DNA from: Caballeronia sp. M1242
GTDB taxonomy: Bacteria; Pseudomonadota; Gammaproteobacteria; Burkholderiales; Burkholderiaceae
Direction: 5' to 3'
DNA: 64,000 bases
Assembly: GCF_017220215.1 (NCBI RefSeq)
Contig: NZ_CP071129.1
Span: 930,001-994,000, forward strand
Shown piece by piece: positions 45,853-55,036 of this stretch. Both the position numbers and the translations under genes were made by a program. A model generated the notes under the pieces. The model did not search any database and was not told where the DNA came from. It worked only from the letters and a program-made list of their open reading frames with translations. Every line of letters begins with the position of its first letter. Position 1 is the first letter of the stretch.

Positions 45853-47223
45853 TCAAAGCTGTTTCATTAAGACGAGCGACTTGCGCTGCCAGTTGTAGAG
45901 ACGGCGGCGGTCTTCCGGCAGATCGTCCACCGTCACCTTTACGAAGCCGCGCTTCAGGAACCAGTGTTCCGTGCGCGTCGTCAGCACGAAGATGCGCGTG
46001 AGGCCGCGCGCGCGGGCGCGCTGCTCGATGCGTTTCAAAAGCCGCTCGCCGTCGCCGGAACCTTGCGCTTCGGGCGCGACGGTGAGACACGCCATCTCGC
46101 CGATGCGCTCCTGCGTGTACGGATACAGCGCCGCGCAGCCGAAGAGCACGCCGTCGTGCTCGATGACCGAGAAGTGATCGATATCCCGCTCGATCTGATG
46201 ACGCCCGCGCCGCACGAGCGTGCCGTCGGCTTCGAGCGGCTCGATCAGCGTGAGAATGCCGCCGACGTCGTCGGGCGTGGCTTCGCGCAGGCTTTCGAGG
46301 TTCTCGTACGAGATCATCGTGCCGACGCCGTCGTGCAGGAACAGTTCGAGGAGCACGCTGCCGTCGAGCGCGTACGGAATGATGTGCGCCCGTGCCACGC
46401 CGCCGCGACAGGCGCGAATGGCGTGTTTCAGATAGAACGCGGTGTCGCCCTGCAATTCGCCCGATTCGTGCAGGCGGTAAGCGTCGTCCAGCGACATTTC
46501 GCGCACCAGTGCGCCTTCCTGATCGACGAGGCCCGGAATCTCCGTCACGAAGATGATCTTGTCGGCGCGCAGCGCGATGGCGGCGGCGGACGCGACGTCT
46601 TCCATCGACAGATTGAAGGCTTCGCCCGTCGGCGAGAAGCCGAGCGAGGACAGCAGCACGATCTTGTTGCTCGCGAGCGACTGGCGCACCGAATCGCCGT
46701 CGATCTTGCGCACGACGCCCGTGTGCTGGAAATCGACGCCATCCAGAATGCCGACCGGCCGCGCCGTCACGAAGTTGCCGGACACGACGCTGATGTGCGC
46801 GTGCGCCATCGGCGTGTTCGGCAGACCCTGGCTGATGGCGGCCTCGATGTCGAGACGCACTTCGCCGGCGGCTTCCTTCGCGGATTCGAGCGCGCGGGCA
46901 TCCGTTATGCGCAGTCCATGCGAGAACGACGATTCGACGCCGTGCAGGCTCAACTGTTCGTCCAGCTGCGGACGCGAGCCGTGGACGAGCAGGATCTGAA
47001 TGCCCATCGCGTGCAGCAGGCCGACGTCCTGCACCAGCGCGTTCAGCCGTCCTTCCTGCACGAGTTCCCCGCCGAACGCGACGACGAACGTCTTGTTCCG
47101 GAACGCGTGAATATAGGGCGCCACGGAGCGCATCCAGTCGACGAACTGGCCGAGGGAAGTCGGCGCGTCGGCTTCGCTTGCGGGCGGCTGCGACGCGAGG
47201 GTGAGGTCGGTTTGGGAATTCAT
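45853..47223 (-). CDS. argA: Amino-acid N-acetyltransferase ArgA
   Basis: N-acetylglutamate synthase, the first step of arginine synthesis. The N-terminal amino-acid-kinase-like domain (HAFRNKTFVVAFGGELVQEG, ~residues 38-57; ILLVHGSRPQLDEQL) binds arginine for feedback control, and the C-terminal GNAT domain (~310-450; MACLTVAPEAQGSGDGERLL) binds acetyl-CoA. The 456 residues are full length. The ATG at 47223 lies 5-8 bp from a palindromic TATAAT-like -10 (47230-47237), so the mRNA is predicted to be leaderless or nearly so. It is divergent from hrpA with only 22 bp between start codons. Confidence 0.95.
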   Translation of the reverse strand: MNSQTDLTLASQPPASEADAPTSLGQFVDWMRSVAPYIHAFRNKTFVVAFGGELVQEGRLNALVQDVGLLHAMGIQILLVHGSRPQLDEQLSLHGVESSFSHGLRITDARALESAKEAAGEVRLDIEAAISQGLPNTPMAHAHISVVSGNFVTARPVGILDGVDFQHTGVVRKIDGDSVRQSLASNKIVLLSSLGFSPTGEAFNLSMEDVASAAAIALRADKIIFVTEIPGLVDQEGALVREMSLDDAYRLHESGELQGDTAFYLKHAIRACRGGVARAHIIPYALDGSVLLELFLHDGVGTMISYENLESLREATPDDVGGILTLIEPLEADGTLVRRGRHQIERDIDHFSVIEHDGVLFGCAALYPYTQERIGEMACLTVAPEAQGSGDGERLLKRIEQRARARGLTRIFVLTTRTEHWFLKRGFVKVTVDDLPEDRRRLYNWQRKSLVLMKQL

Positions 47224-47229
47224 GCCGGG

Positions 47230-47237
47230 ATTATAAT
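47230..47237. promoter_or_regulatory. Symmetric -10 element (ATTATAAT) shared by argA and hrpA
   Basis: ATTATAAT is its own reverse complement and contains a perfect TATAAT in each direction (47232-47237 rightward; 47235-47230 leftward). The expected start sites, ~7 bp beyond each hexamer, fall at about 47244-47246 and 47223, i.e. on or next to the A of both start codons. The -35 regions are weak (GGTTTG rightward; GAAACA leftward). Confidence 0.6.
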
Positions 47238-47245
47238 GCGACGCT

Positions 47246-50200
47246 ATGCCGAATGTTTCCAGACGCCCCGTTCAGCCGGGCCAGCCGCAGTCCGCCGATA
47301 AGACCCTCACCGCTCAGGAGCAGTTGAAGAAACTGCGCGAGAACCTGTTGCGCGATGCGCGGCCGAGCGAGGCGCCGGGCGAATCGGCCGGGCTCAGCAA
47401 GAAAGAGCTGGCGGCGCGGCGGTTCGCGGGGGCGCAGGACGAGTCGAAGCAGACGCAGCTATCGCGCGATGCCGGGGCGGGGCGCGCGCTGAAGTCGTCG
47501 GGCGACGCGGGTTCGAAAGGGCCAAACGCGGGCGCGCGCGGATCGGATGCTGACAAGACGCATCGCGTTGCTGGGTCGGCCGCGGAAAGCGCTGCACGGC
47601 CATCGGGGAAGTCTGATCGCGGGACGCGATCGCCCGTTGTCCGAAGCGCGGACGATGCTGCGAAGCGCTCCCAATCTGATCAACGCGGCGCAGTTGCACC
47701 GAAGCCGGATCGCGCAACGCAATCGCGAACTGGCCGAAGCGCGGAGGAGAGCGCAAATGCGGCACAGTCCAGCCAACGCGGCCTGGATGCGCCGAGGCCG
47801 AACTCCTCGACTCAATCGCGCGCTGCGTCAGGCGCGGAAAGCGCAGCGAACGCTGACCAATCAAATCGACGCGGCGCAGAAGCGGCCAAGCCGGGTCGCC
47901 TCACCACGTCGGCCGGTGTCCGAAGCGCGGACGATGCCGCGCAGCTTGATCAACCTGTGCAACGCGGCGCAGTTGCACCGAAGCCGGATCGCGCAACGCA
48001 ATTGCGAGCCGGCCGCAGCGCGGAAGACGGCGCGAAGGCGGCACAGCCGAACGAACGCGGCGTAGGTGCGCCAAGGCCGGATCCCGCGACTCAATCGCGC
48101 GCTGGGGCACGCGCGGAAAGCGCCGTCAAGCTTGAAGAATCTAACCAACACGGTGCCGGCGCGCTGAAGTCCAATCGTGGGGCGCAACCCGTGGCTGTCT
48201 CCAACGCGGAACGCGTCGCGAACCCGGCACAATCGAACGAACGCGGCGCAGAGGCGGCGAAGCCGAGTCGCCAAACGCAATCGCCCGTTGTGCGCGGCCC
48301 GGGATCGGCACAATCGGATCAACGCGAAACGAGCGCGTCGAAGCCGCATCATGCGGACCAGTCGGACGTGGGCCGAAGCGCAAAAAACGGCACGAACGTC
48401 GAGCAGCCCCACCGGCGCGGTGCGAGCGCGGTGGAGCGGCATCGCGCGGAGCAATCGCCCGCTGTTCCCGGCGCGCAAAAGCCGGCACAATCGAATCAGC
48501 GTGAATCGGAGCGCCACAGCGACGGCCCCGCGCGCGCTCGGTCGCAAGAACGGGCGGCGGCATCGTCGGGCGGCGAAACGAACGCCGCGCCCCGAGCGGA
48601 CGACGGCGCTTCCCACCGCGAAGCGCGCCGCGCGAACGCAGACGAGCACACGCACGCCGCCGCCGCGAAACGCGACGACCGCATCCCAACGCAGAACACA
48701 ACGCCGGCCCATCGCAATCCGCGCAGCGCCGACACGCAGCCCGGCGCCGAAGCACGCCCCGACCGCAAGCGCGACAAACCCCGCACCGTCACGCCGAACC
48801 CGATTCCCCCGATCACATTCCCCGAGGCGCTGCCCGTCTCCGGCCGTCGCGAAGAGATCGCGCGTGCGATCGAGTCGAATCAGGTCGTGATCGTCAGCGG
48901 CGAGACTGGCTCCGGCAAGACCACGCAGCTGCCGAAAATCTGCCTCGCGCTCGGACGCGGCCTCGGCGCGGGCGGCGCCGGCTTGATCGGTCATACGCAG
49001 CCGCGCCGGATCGCGGCCTCGGCGACAGGGCGGCGAATCGCCGAAGAACTCGGCACGCCGTTCGGCGAAGTCGTCGGCTACAAGGTGCGCTTCACGGACA
49101 ATCTCGCGCCCGGCGCGTCCGTCAAGCTGATGACCGACGGCATTCTGCTCGCCGAAACGCAGACCGATCCGCTGCTGAAGGCGTACGACACGATCATCAT
49201 CGACGAGGCGCACGAGCGCAGCCTCAACATCGACTTTCTGCTCGGCTATTTAAAGGAAATCCTGCCGCAGCGCCCGGACCTGAAGCTGATCGTCACATCA
49301 GCGACCATCGACGCCGGCCGTTTTGCGCGCCATTTCGGCAGCGAGGACAAGCCCGCGCCGGTGATCGAAGTGAGCGGGCGGCTGTATCCGGTCGAAATCC
49401 GCTATCGCCCGATCGAAGAGGAAAGCGAGGCGATCAAGAACGCGCAGGGCACGCCGCAGAAACGAAGCGACCGCAAGACGGACCGCGATCTGATGGAAGG
49501 CATCGTCGATGCCGTCGACGAACTCTGCCGCGAAGGCCCCGGCGACGTGCTCGTGTTTCTGCCCGGCGAGCGCGAAATTCGCGACGCCGCCGAGGCGCTG
49601 CGCAAGCACCATCCGCCGCATACGGAGATTCTGCCGCTGTTCGCGCGCCTGTCGGCGCAGGAGCAGGAGCGCGTGTTCAGGCCGTCGAACGCGCGGCGCA
49701 TCGTGCTGGCCACGAACGTCGCGGAGACATCGCTGACGGTGCCGGGCATCCGCTATGTCGTCGATACGGGCACCGCGCGCGTCAAACGCTATTCGTACCG
49801 CAACAAGGTCGAGCAGCTGCAGGTCGAGCCGGTGTCGCAGGCGGCGGCGAACCAGCGCGCGGGCCGCTGCGGGCGCGTGGCGGACGGCGTGTGCATCCGG
49901 CTTTACGACGAAGCCGACTTCCAGTCGCGTCCGCGCTTCACCGATCCGGAGATTCTGCGTTCGTCGCTCGCGTCGGTGATTCTGCGCATGAAGTCGCTGC
50001 ATCTGACGGAAATCGAGACGTTCCCGTTCATCGAGCCGCCGCCGGGACGCGCGATCGCGGACGGCTATCAATTGCTGAACGAACTCGGCGCAGTCGATGA
50101 CGACAACGCGTTGACGAGTCTCGGCCGGGAACTCGCGCGCCTGCCGCTCGATCCGCGCGTCGGCCGCATGATCCTCGCCGCGCGCGATCATCACGCGCTC

Positions 50201-52645
50201 ACCGAAGTGCTCGTGATCGCGTCCGCGCTCTCGGTCCAGGACCCGCGCGACCGGCCGATCGAAGCGCAGGAGCAGGCCGACGAGAAGCATCGTCAGTTCG
50301 TCGACGAGCGTTCCGAATTCCTGCAATGGACGCGCATCTGGAAGTGGTTCGAGGAAGCCGTCGCGCACAAGAAGTCGAACAAGCAGCTCGCCGACGCGTG
50401 CCGCGCGAATTTCCTGTCGCATGTGCGGCTGCGCGAATGGCGCGACGTGCATTCGCAATTGCTGACCGTCGTGCGCGAGCATGGCTGGCGGTTGAACGAA
50501 TCGGATGCGACCTTCGAGCAGGTGCATCTGTCGCTGCTGACGGGCTTGCTCGGCAACATCGGCGTGAAGGCTGACGACGAGCCGCATTATCTCGGCGCGC
50601 GCGGCATCAAGTTCCATTTGTGGCCGGGCTCGGCGCTGCTGAAAAAAGCGGGGCGCTGGGTGATGGCGGGCGAGCTCGTCGAGACGAGCCGGCTGTATGC
50701 GCGGACCATCGCCAAAATCGAACCGGAATGGCTCGAAACGGTCGGCGCGCATTTGCTGAAGAAATCGCTCTCGGACGCGCATTGGGAGAAGAAGGCAGCG
50801 CAAGTCGTCGCGTTCGAACGCGCGACGCTTTACGGCCTCACCGTGTACGCGCGGCGGCGCGTGAGCTTCGGCAAGCAGGACTCGAAATACGCGCGTGAGC
50901 TCTTCATTCGCGGCGCGCTCGTCGAAGGCGAGTTCGACACGCGTCTGCCGTTTTTCGCGCATAACCGCAAGCTGGTCGCGGATATCGAGCAACTGGAGCA
51001 CAAGTCGCGCCGCCAGGACGTGCTCGTCGACGACGAACTGATCTACGCGTTCTACGATTCGCTCGTGCCCGAAGGCATTTGGACGGGCGCGGCGTTCGAG
51101 CGTTGGTATCGCGACGAACAAAAGAAAGAGGGCAGGCAGCAACTGCTTTTCCTGTCGCGCGACGACCTCATGCGCCATGAAGCCGCCGGCGTCACGACGG
51201 ACCTGTTCCCGAAGCGCATGACGATGTCGGGCATCGAGATGACGCTGTCGTATCACTTCGAGCCGGGCGCGCCACGCGACGGCGTGACGCTCACGGTGCC
51301 GCTCTACGGGCTGAATCAGATCGACGCGCGCCGCGTCGAATGGCTCGTGCCGGGCATGATCAAGGAAAAGACGCAACTGCTCTTGAAGTCGCTGCCGCAG
51401 AAACTGCGCCGGCATGTGGTGCCGTTGCCGGAATACGCGGCCGCCTTCGCCGAGCGTCACGCGGGGCCAAAATTCGGCGCGGGCGCGCTGATCGACGCGC
51501 TCATCGCGGATATTCGCGAACAGACGCAAATCGCCGTAAAAAGCGCGGATTTCAAGCTGGAAACGCTGCCGGCGCATCTGTTCATGAACTTCAAGGTGAT
51601 CGACGAGCACGGCCGGCAACTCGCGATGGGCCGCAATCTAGCGCAATTGCGCGGAGAACTCGGCGGACAGGCGCAGCAGCACTTTCAGAAGCTCACGGCG
51701 GAAGCGGCGAGCGTCGCGCTCGACGCGCTTTCGGGCGATGGAGGCGATTCGAACGTACCGGCCGCCCAGGCCGCGCCCGCCGAAAGCACCGCGCTCTACG
51801 AAAACCTGACGACGTGGAACTTCGGCAAACTGCCGGAGTTGCTCGAAATCCGCCGGCGCGGGCAGACGCTTTTCGGCTATCCGGCGCTGGTGGATCGCAT
51901 CACGCACTGCGACGTTGAAGTGTTCGATTCGCCGGAAGAAGCGGCGCGCATTCATCGCGCGGGCTTGCGGCGGCTTTTCGCGCTGCAATTGCGCGAGCCG
52001 ATCCGCTATCTGGAAAAGAACCTGCCGGGCCTGCGCGAAATGTCGGTGCAATTCATGGCGCTCGGCACCGCCGACGAGTTGCGCGACCAGATCGTCGAGA
52101 CGGCGCTCGACCGCGCATGCCTGCAAGACCCGCTGCCCGACGACGACGCCAGCTTTCACGCCCGCCGCGACGCCGCGAAAGGGCGCCTCACGTTGCTGGC
52201 GAACGAAATCGCGCGCCTCGCGGGGACGATTCTCGCGGAATACGCCGCGCTCACTAAGAAGCTCGCGCAGGCGAAGCCCTTCGCCACCGCCTACGCCGAC
52301 ATGCAGGCACAGTTAAGCGGGCTGATCGGCAAACGCTTCGTGATCGACACGCCGTACGCGCAGCTCGCGCACTTCCCGCGCTATCTGAAAGGCATCGCGC
52401 TGCGCATCGACAAGCTGAAGGCCGATTCCGCCCGCGACGCGCGCCTGATGGCGGAATTGCTGCCGCTCGTGCAGCAGTACCAGCGGACCTTGTCGCAGCG
52501 CGGCGGCGTCGCGGATGCGCGGCTCGCGGAGTATCGGTGGCTGCTGGAAGAACTGCGCGTGTCTCTCTTCGCGCAGGAGTTGCGCACGCCGATGCCCATT
52601 TCCGTGAAACGCCTTCACAAGGTCTGGGAATCGATGCAGCGGTGA
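47246..52645 (+). CDS. hrpA: HrpA-type ATP-dependent RNA helicase with repeat-rich N-terminal extension (1,799 aa)
   Basis: DEAH-box RNA helicase. Walker A is GETGSGKTTQ (~residue 552), IIIDEAHERSLNIDFLLGYL is the DEAH motif, followed by LIVTSATIDAGRF, VLATNVAETSLTVPG and NQRAGRCGRV (motifs III, V and VI), then the helicase-associated and C-terminal HrpA domains. E. coli HrpA is ~1,300 residues; here ~450 extra residues precede Walker A. Residues 1-90 resemble the normal start (LTAQEQLKKLRENLLRDARP), but residues ~133-430 are tandem 31-residue repeats and ~430-520 are charged and disordered. The start codon lies 9 bp after a -10 box, so a leaderless transcript is likely. Confidence 0.93.
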   Translation: MPNVSRRPVQPGQPQSADKTLTAQEQLKKLRENLLRDARPSEAPGESAGLSKKELAARRFAGAQDESKQTQLSRDAGAGRALKSSGDAGSKGPNAGARGSDADKTHRVAGSAAESAARPSGKSDRGTRSPVVRSADDAAKRSQSDQRGAVAPKPDRATQSRTGRSAEESANAAQSSQRGLDAPRPNSSTQSRAASGAESAANADQSNRRGAEAAKPGRLTTSAGVRSADDAAQLDQPVQRGAVAPKPDRATQLRAGRSAEDGAKAAQPNERGVGAPRPDPATQSRAGARAESAVKLEESNQHGAGALKSNRGAQPVAVSNAERVANPAQSNERGAEAAKPSRQTQSPVVRGPGSAQSDQRETSASKPHHADQSDVGRSAKNGTNVEQPHRRGASAVERHRAEQSPAVPGAQKPAQSNQRESERHSDGPARARSQERAAASSGGETNAAPRADDGASHREARRANADEHTHAAAAKRDDRIPTQNTTPAHRNPRSADTQPGAEARPDRKRDKPRTVTPNPIPPITFPEALPVSGRREEIARAIESNQVVIVSGETGSGKTTQLPKICLALGRGLGAGGAGLIGHTQPRRIAASATGRRIAEELGTPFGEVVGYKVRFTDNLAPGASVKLMTDGILLAETQTDPLLKAYDTIIIDEAHERSLNIDFLLGYLKEILPQRPDLKLIVTSATIDAGRFARHFGSEDKPAPVIEVSGRLYPVEIRYRPIEEESEAIKNAQGTPQKRSDRKTDRDLMEGIVDAVDELCREGPGDVLVFLPGEREIRDAAEALRKHHPPHTEILPLFARLSAQEQERVFRPSNARRIVLATNVAETSLTVPGIRYVVDTGTARVKRYSYRNKVEQLQVEPVSQAAANQRAGRCGRVADGVCIRLYDEADFQSRPRFTDPEILRSSLASVILRMKSLHLTEIETFPFIEPPPGRAIADGYQLLNELGAVDDDNALTSLGRELARLPLDPRVGRMILAARDHHALTEVLVIASALSVQDPRDRPIEAQEQADEKHRQFVDERSEFLQWTRIWKWFEEAVAHKKSNKQLADACRANFLSHVRLREWRDVHSQLLTVVREHGWRLNESDATFEQVHLSLLTGLLGNIGVKADDEPHYLGARGIKFHLWPGSALLKKAGRWVMAGELVETSRLYARTIAKIEPEWLETVGAHLLKKSLSDAHWEKKAAQVVAFERATLYGLTVYARRRVSFGKQDSKYARELFIRGALVEGEFDTRLPFFAHNRKLVADIEQLEHKSRRQDVLVDDELIYAFYDSLVPEGIWTGAAFERWYRDEQKKEGRQQLLFLSRDDLMRHEAAGVTTDLFPKRMTMSGIEMTLSYHFEPGAPRDGVTLTVPLYGLNQIDARRVEWLVPGMIKEKTQLLLKSLPQKLRRHVVPLPEYAAAFAERHAGPKFGAGALIDALIADIREQTQIAVKSADFKLETLPAHLFMNFKVIDEHGRQLAMGRNLAQLRGELGGQAQQHFQKLTAEAASVALDALSGDGGDSNVPAAQAAPAESTALYENLTTWNFGKLPELLEIRRRGQTLFGYPALVDRITHCDVEVFDSPEEAARIHRAGLRRLFALQLREPIRYLEKNLPGLREMSVQFMALGTADELRDQIVETALDRACLQDPLPDDDASFHARRDAAKGRLTLLANEIARLAGTILAEYAALTKKLAQAKPFATAYADMQAQLSGLIGKRFVIDTPYAQLAHFPRYLKGIALRIDKLKADSARDARLMAELLPLVQQYQRTLSQRGGVADARLAEYRWLLEELRVSLFAQELRTPMPISVKRLHKVWESMQR
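47642..48530 (+). repeat. 31-residue (93-bp) tandem repeats in the HrpA N-terminus
   Basis: About nine units of RSAEDAANAAQSNQRG-A-APKPDRATQSRAG type. Well-preserved examples start RSADDAAKRSQSDQRG, RSAEESANAAQSSQRG, SGAESAANADQSNRRG, RSADDAAQLDQPVQRG and RSAEDGAKAAQPNERG; later units decay. Composition (Ala, Ser, Gln, Arg, Pro) predicts disorder. The repeats stay in frame with the helicase. Confidence 0.85.
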
Positions 52646-52801
52646 CGCGTCCGCGTTCTCGCGCGAACGTGGCGGAAAGCCGCGCCAACAGGCGGCATTT
52701 CTTGCGCACGCGCACCGAATTGCGCAAAAAGAGCCGCGCCGTCAACGCGTTAGAGCATGCAAACGTTCTACAATGACGCCTGCTTTCCGACGTGTACATT
52801 C

Positions 52802-53824
52802 ATGCGCTCCACATTATTCTCCGGCCGCCTCCGCGCGGCCGCCGCCAGCGCCGCGCGCTTCGCGGTTCCGGCGGTCGCAGCGTTTGCCGCGACCGCGGCA
52901 TTCGCCAATAACGTCATCGTGCTCAATTCGGCGGAAGCCACGCTGAGCCTCATCGACGAAAACACGCATCAGGTCATCGGCACGGTGCCGACCGGCAAAG
53001 AGCCGCATCACCTGATGCCGACGCCCGACAATTCGTCGCTGATCGTCGCGAACTCGGTGTCGAACAACCTCATGTTCGTCGACCCGAAAACGGGCGCGGT
53101 GCAGCGCTGGGTGCAGGACATCGAGGATCCGTATCAGATCGGCTTCTCGCCGGACCGCAAGTGGTTCGTTTCCACCGGCCTGCGCCTCGACCGGCTCGAT
53201 ATCTACCATTACGACGGCAAAAATCTGAGCCTCGCCAAGCGCCTGCCGCTCGCGACCATGCCGAGCCACATCGCGTTCTCGAACGACAGTTCCACGGCGT
53301 TCATCTCGCTTCAGGTGTCGGGCGAGATCGCGGCCATCGACCTGCCGACGCAGACGGTCAAATGGAAGATGAAGGTCGGCAAGGTGCCGGCGGGCGTCTG
53401 GCTGACGCCCGGCGACAAGTTCCTGCTCGTCGGCATGACGGGCGCGGACTACGTGGCGGTCGTCGACTGGCGCAACCAGAAGGTCGTGAAGACCATCACG
53501 ACCGGCAAAGGCGCACACAACTTCCGCTCGATGGTGGATGGCAAGCATGTGCTCGTGTCGAACCGGGTGGCGAACACCATCAGCATCATCGACGAAGACA
53601 CGCTCACGAACGTCGGCGATATCACCGGCCTCTTGCCCGGACCGGACGACATGGAACTTTCCGCCGATAAAAAGTATCTCTGGGTGACGTTCCGCTTCGC
53701 GAAGCATGTCGGCGTGATCGACCTTGCAAACCGCAAGCTCATCCAGACCATCGCGGTGGGACGTTCGCCGCACGGCATCTTTTTCCTCGACCGCGCGCCG
53801 GTCACCGCGCCCAACGGCGCCTGA
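52802..53824 (+). CDS. Secreted YVTN/NHL-type beta-propeller protein (340 aa)
   Basis: Periplasmic or surface beta-propeller. A signal peptide (about residues 1-35, RRAAA-rich then AVPAVAAFAATAAFA) is followed by repeats built on patterns such as VIGTVPTGKEPHHLMPTPDN, VWLTPGDKFLLVGMTGADYV and HVLVSNRVANTISIIDED. Six or seven blades can be counted. The start at 52802 (MRSTLFSGRL) is chosen because the signal peptide begins there; the frame extends 45 bp upstream. Function unknown; neighbours suggest no partner. Confidence 0.82.
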   Translation: MRSTLFSGRLRAAAASAARFAVPAVAAFAATAAFANNVIVLNSAEATLSLIDENTHQVIGTVPTGKEPHHLMPTPDNSSLIVANSVSNNLMFVDPKTGAVQRWVQDIEDPYQIGFSPDRKWFVSTGLRLDRLDIYHYDGKNLSLAKRLPLATMPSHIAFSNDSSTAFISLQVSGEIAAIDLPTQTVKWKMKVGKVPAGVWLTPGDKFLLVGMTGADYVAVVDWRNQKVVKTITTGKGAHNFRSMVDGKHVLVSNRVANTISIIDEDTLTNVGDITGLLPGPDDMELSADKKYLWVTFRFAKHVGVIDLANRKLIQTIAVGRSPHGIFFLDRAPVTAPNGA

Positions 53825-53932
53825 CCGCGGCGGCGAACGGTGAGAAGGGCGCTCGCGGGCGCCCTGTACTACGATTGAGTCACGGGCCGCTGGGCGTCAT
53901 TTCCCAGGGCCGGCCGACTTCCACGGAGCACC

Positions 53933-54949
53933 ATGTTTCACGTCATTCTCTCGTCCCTCGACAGCTTCGTTTCTTCCGTTCAGACCACGTTGTACGTGGA
54001 CGTCGTGCAGCCGCTGCTTTTCAAGATCGGCATGATGGACTACGACGAAGACACGTACGACGCGCTGTACTGGGTGATCGTCGGCGTGCTGGAAGTGATC
54101 GCGATGTACGCGATCCTGCGCCCGCTGGAAGCCTTGCGCCCTGCCGAGCAATGGCAGGACCGCAAGGGCGTGCGCGTGGACGTGCTCTATACGTGGATCG
54201 TGAAGCTCGGCATCCTCAATCTGTTTTTCTTCTTCACGTTCCAGCCTATTTTCGATTCCGTGCAAAGCTGGCTGCGCATCCAAGGCGTGCCGACGCTCGA
54301 AATCGACAATCTGTGGCCCGGCGTGACCACGCAGCCGCTCGTCACGTTCGCCATCTATCTGATTCTGCTGGATCTGGCCGGTTACTGGTATCACCGGCTG
54401 GAGCATCGGTTCGGCATCTGGTGGGAACTGCACGCGGTCCATCACAGCCAGCAGAAGATGTCCCTGTGGTCCGACGACCGCAACCATCTGCTCGACGACG
54501 TTCTGCAAGCGAGCTTCTTCGCCGCTGTCGCGCTCGTGATCGGCGTGGAGCCGTCGCAATTCGTCGTGCTCGTCGCGATCACGAACCTGATGCAGAGCGT
54601 GCAGCACGCGAACATCCGTTTGCATTTCGGCTGGCTCGGCGACCGGCTGATCGTGAGTCCTGCGTTCCATCGCCGTCATCACGCGATCGGCTATGGTCAC
54701 GAAGGCACGGCGTACGGCTGCAACTTCGGCGTGCTGTTTTCGTTCTGGGACATCCTGTTCCGCTCGGCGTCGTTCGACCGCACCGTCGAGCCGACCGGCA
54801 TCCGCGATCAGCTGGGCGCGCCGGGCACCGCGCCCGTCAATTACGGCGACGGCTTCTTCGAGCAACACTGGCTCGCGTTCAAGCGCATCGGCGCGCGTCT
54901 CGCGGCGCGGCGCGCGGCGGATTCCGGCAAGCGGCCGGCTGCCCTCTGA
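53933..54949 (+). CDS. Sterol desaturase / fatty acid hydroxylase-family membrane enzyme (338 aa)
   Basis: Di-iron membrane oxygenase of the fatty acid hydroxylase superfamily. The three His clusters are present: YHRLEHRF, ELHAVHHSQQ, and VSPAFHRRHHA with a later HEG. Four or five hydrophobic helices (VIVGVLEVIAMYAILRPLEA, LVTFAIYLILLDLAGYWYHR) anchor it in the membrane. Substrates of bacterial members range from hopanoids to fatty acids and carotenoids; nothing here decides. ATG at 53933 has CACGGAGCACC upstream. Confidence 0.88.
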   Translation: MFHVILSSLDSFVSSVQTTLYVDVVQPLLFKIGMMDYDEDTYDALYWVIVGVLEVIAMYAILRPLEALRPAEQWQDRKGVRVDVLYTWIVKLGILNLFFFFTFQPIFDSVQSWLRIQGVPTLEIDNLWPGVTTQPLVTFAIYLILLDLAGYWYHRLEHRFGIWWELHAVHHSQQKMSLWSDDRNHLLDDVLQASFFAAVALVIGVEPSQFVVLVAITNLMQSVQHANIRLHFGWLGDRLIVSPAFHRRHHAIGYGHEGTAYGCNFGVLFSFWDILFRSASFDRTVEPTGIRDQLGAPGTAPVNYGDGFFEQHWLAFKRIGARLAARRAADSGKRPAAL

Positions 54950-55036
54950 GCCTTTCATTCGCCTTCTTGTGGATGCCAGCGCGCCGAACCCGCGCTGGTT
55001 TATCCTGTCGCTTACTCTTCCTTCAACGAATCACGC

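Noticed and set aside
47861..49213. Minus-strand 450-codon ORF over the HrpA repeat array
   Set aside because: It only mirrors the 93-bp repeats and the DEAH motif region; no start signal, and the plus strand is continuous with the helicase.
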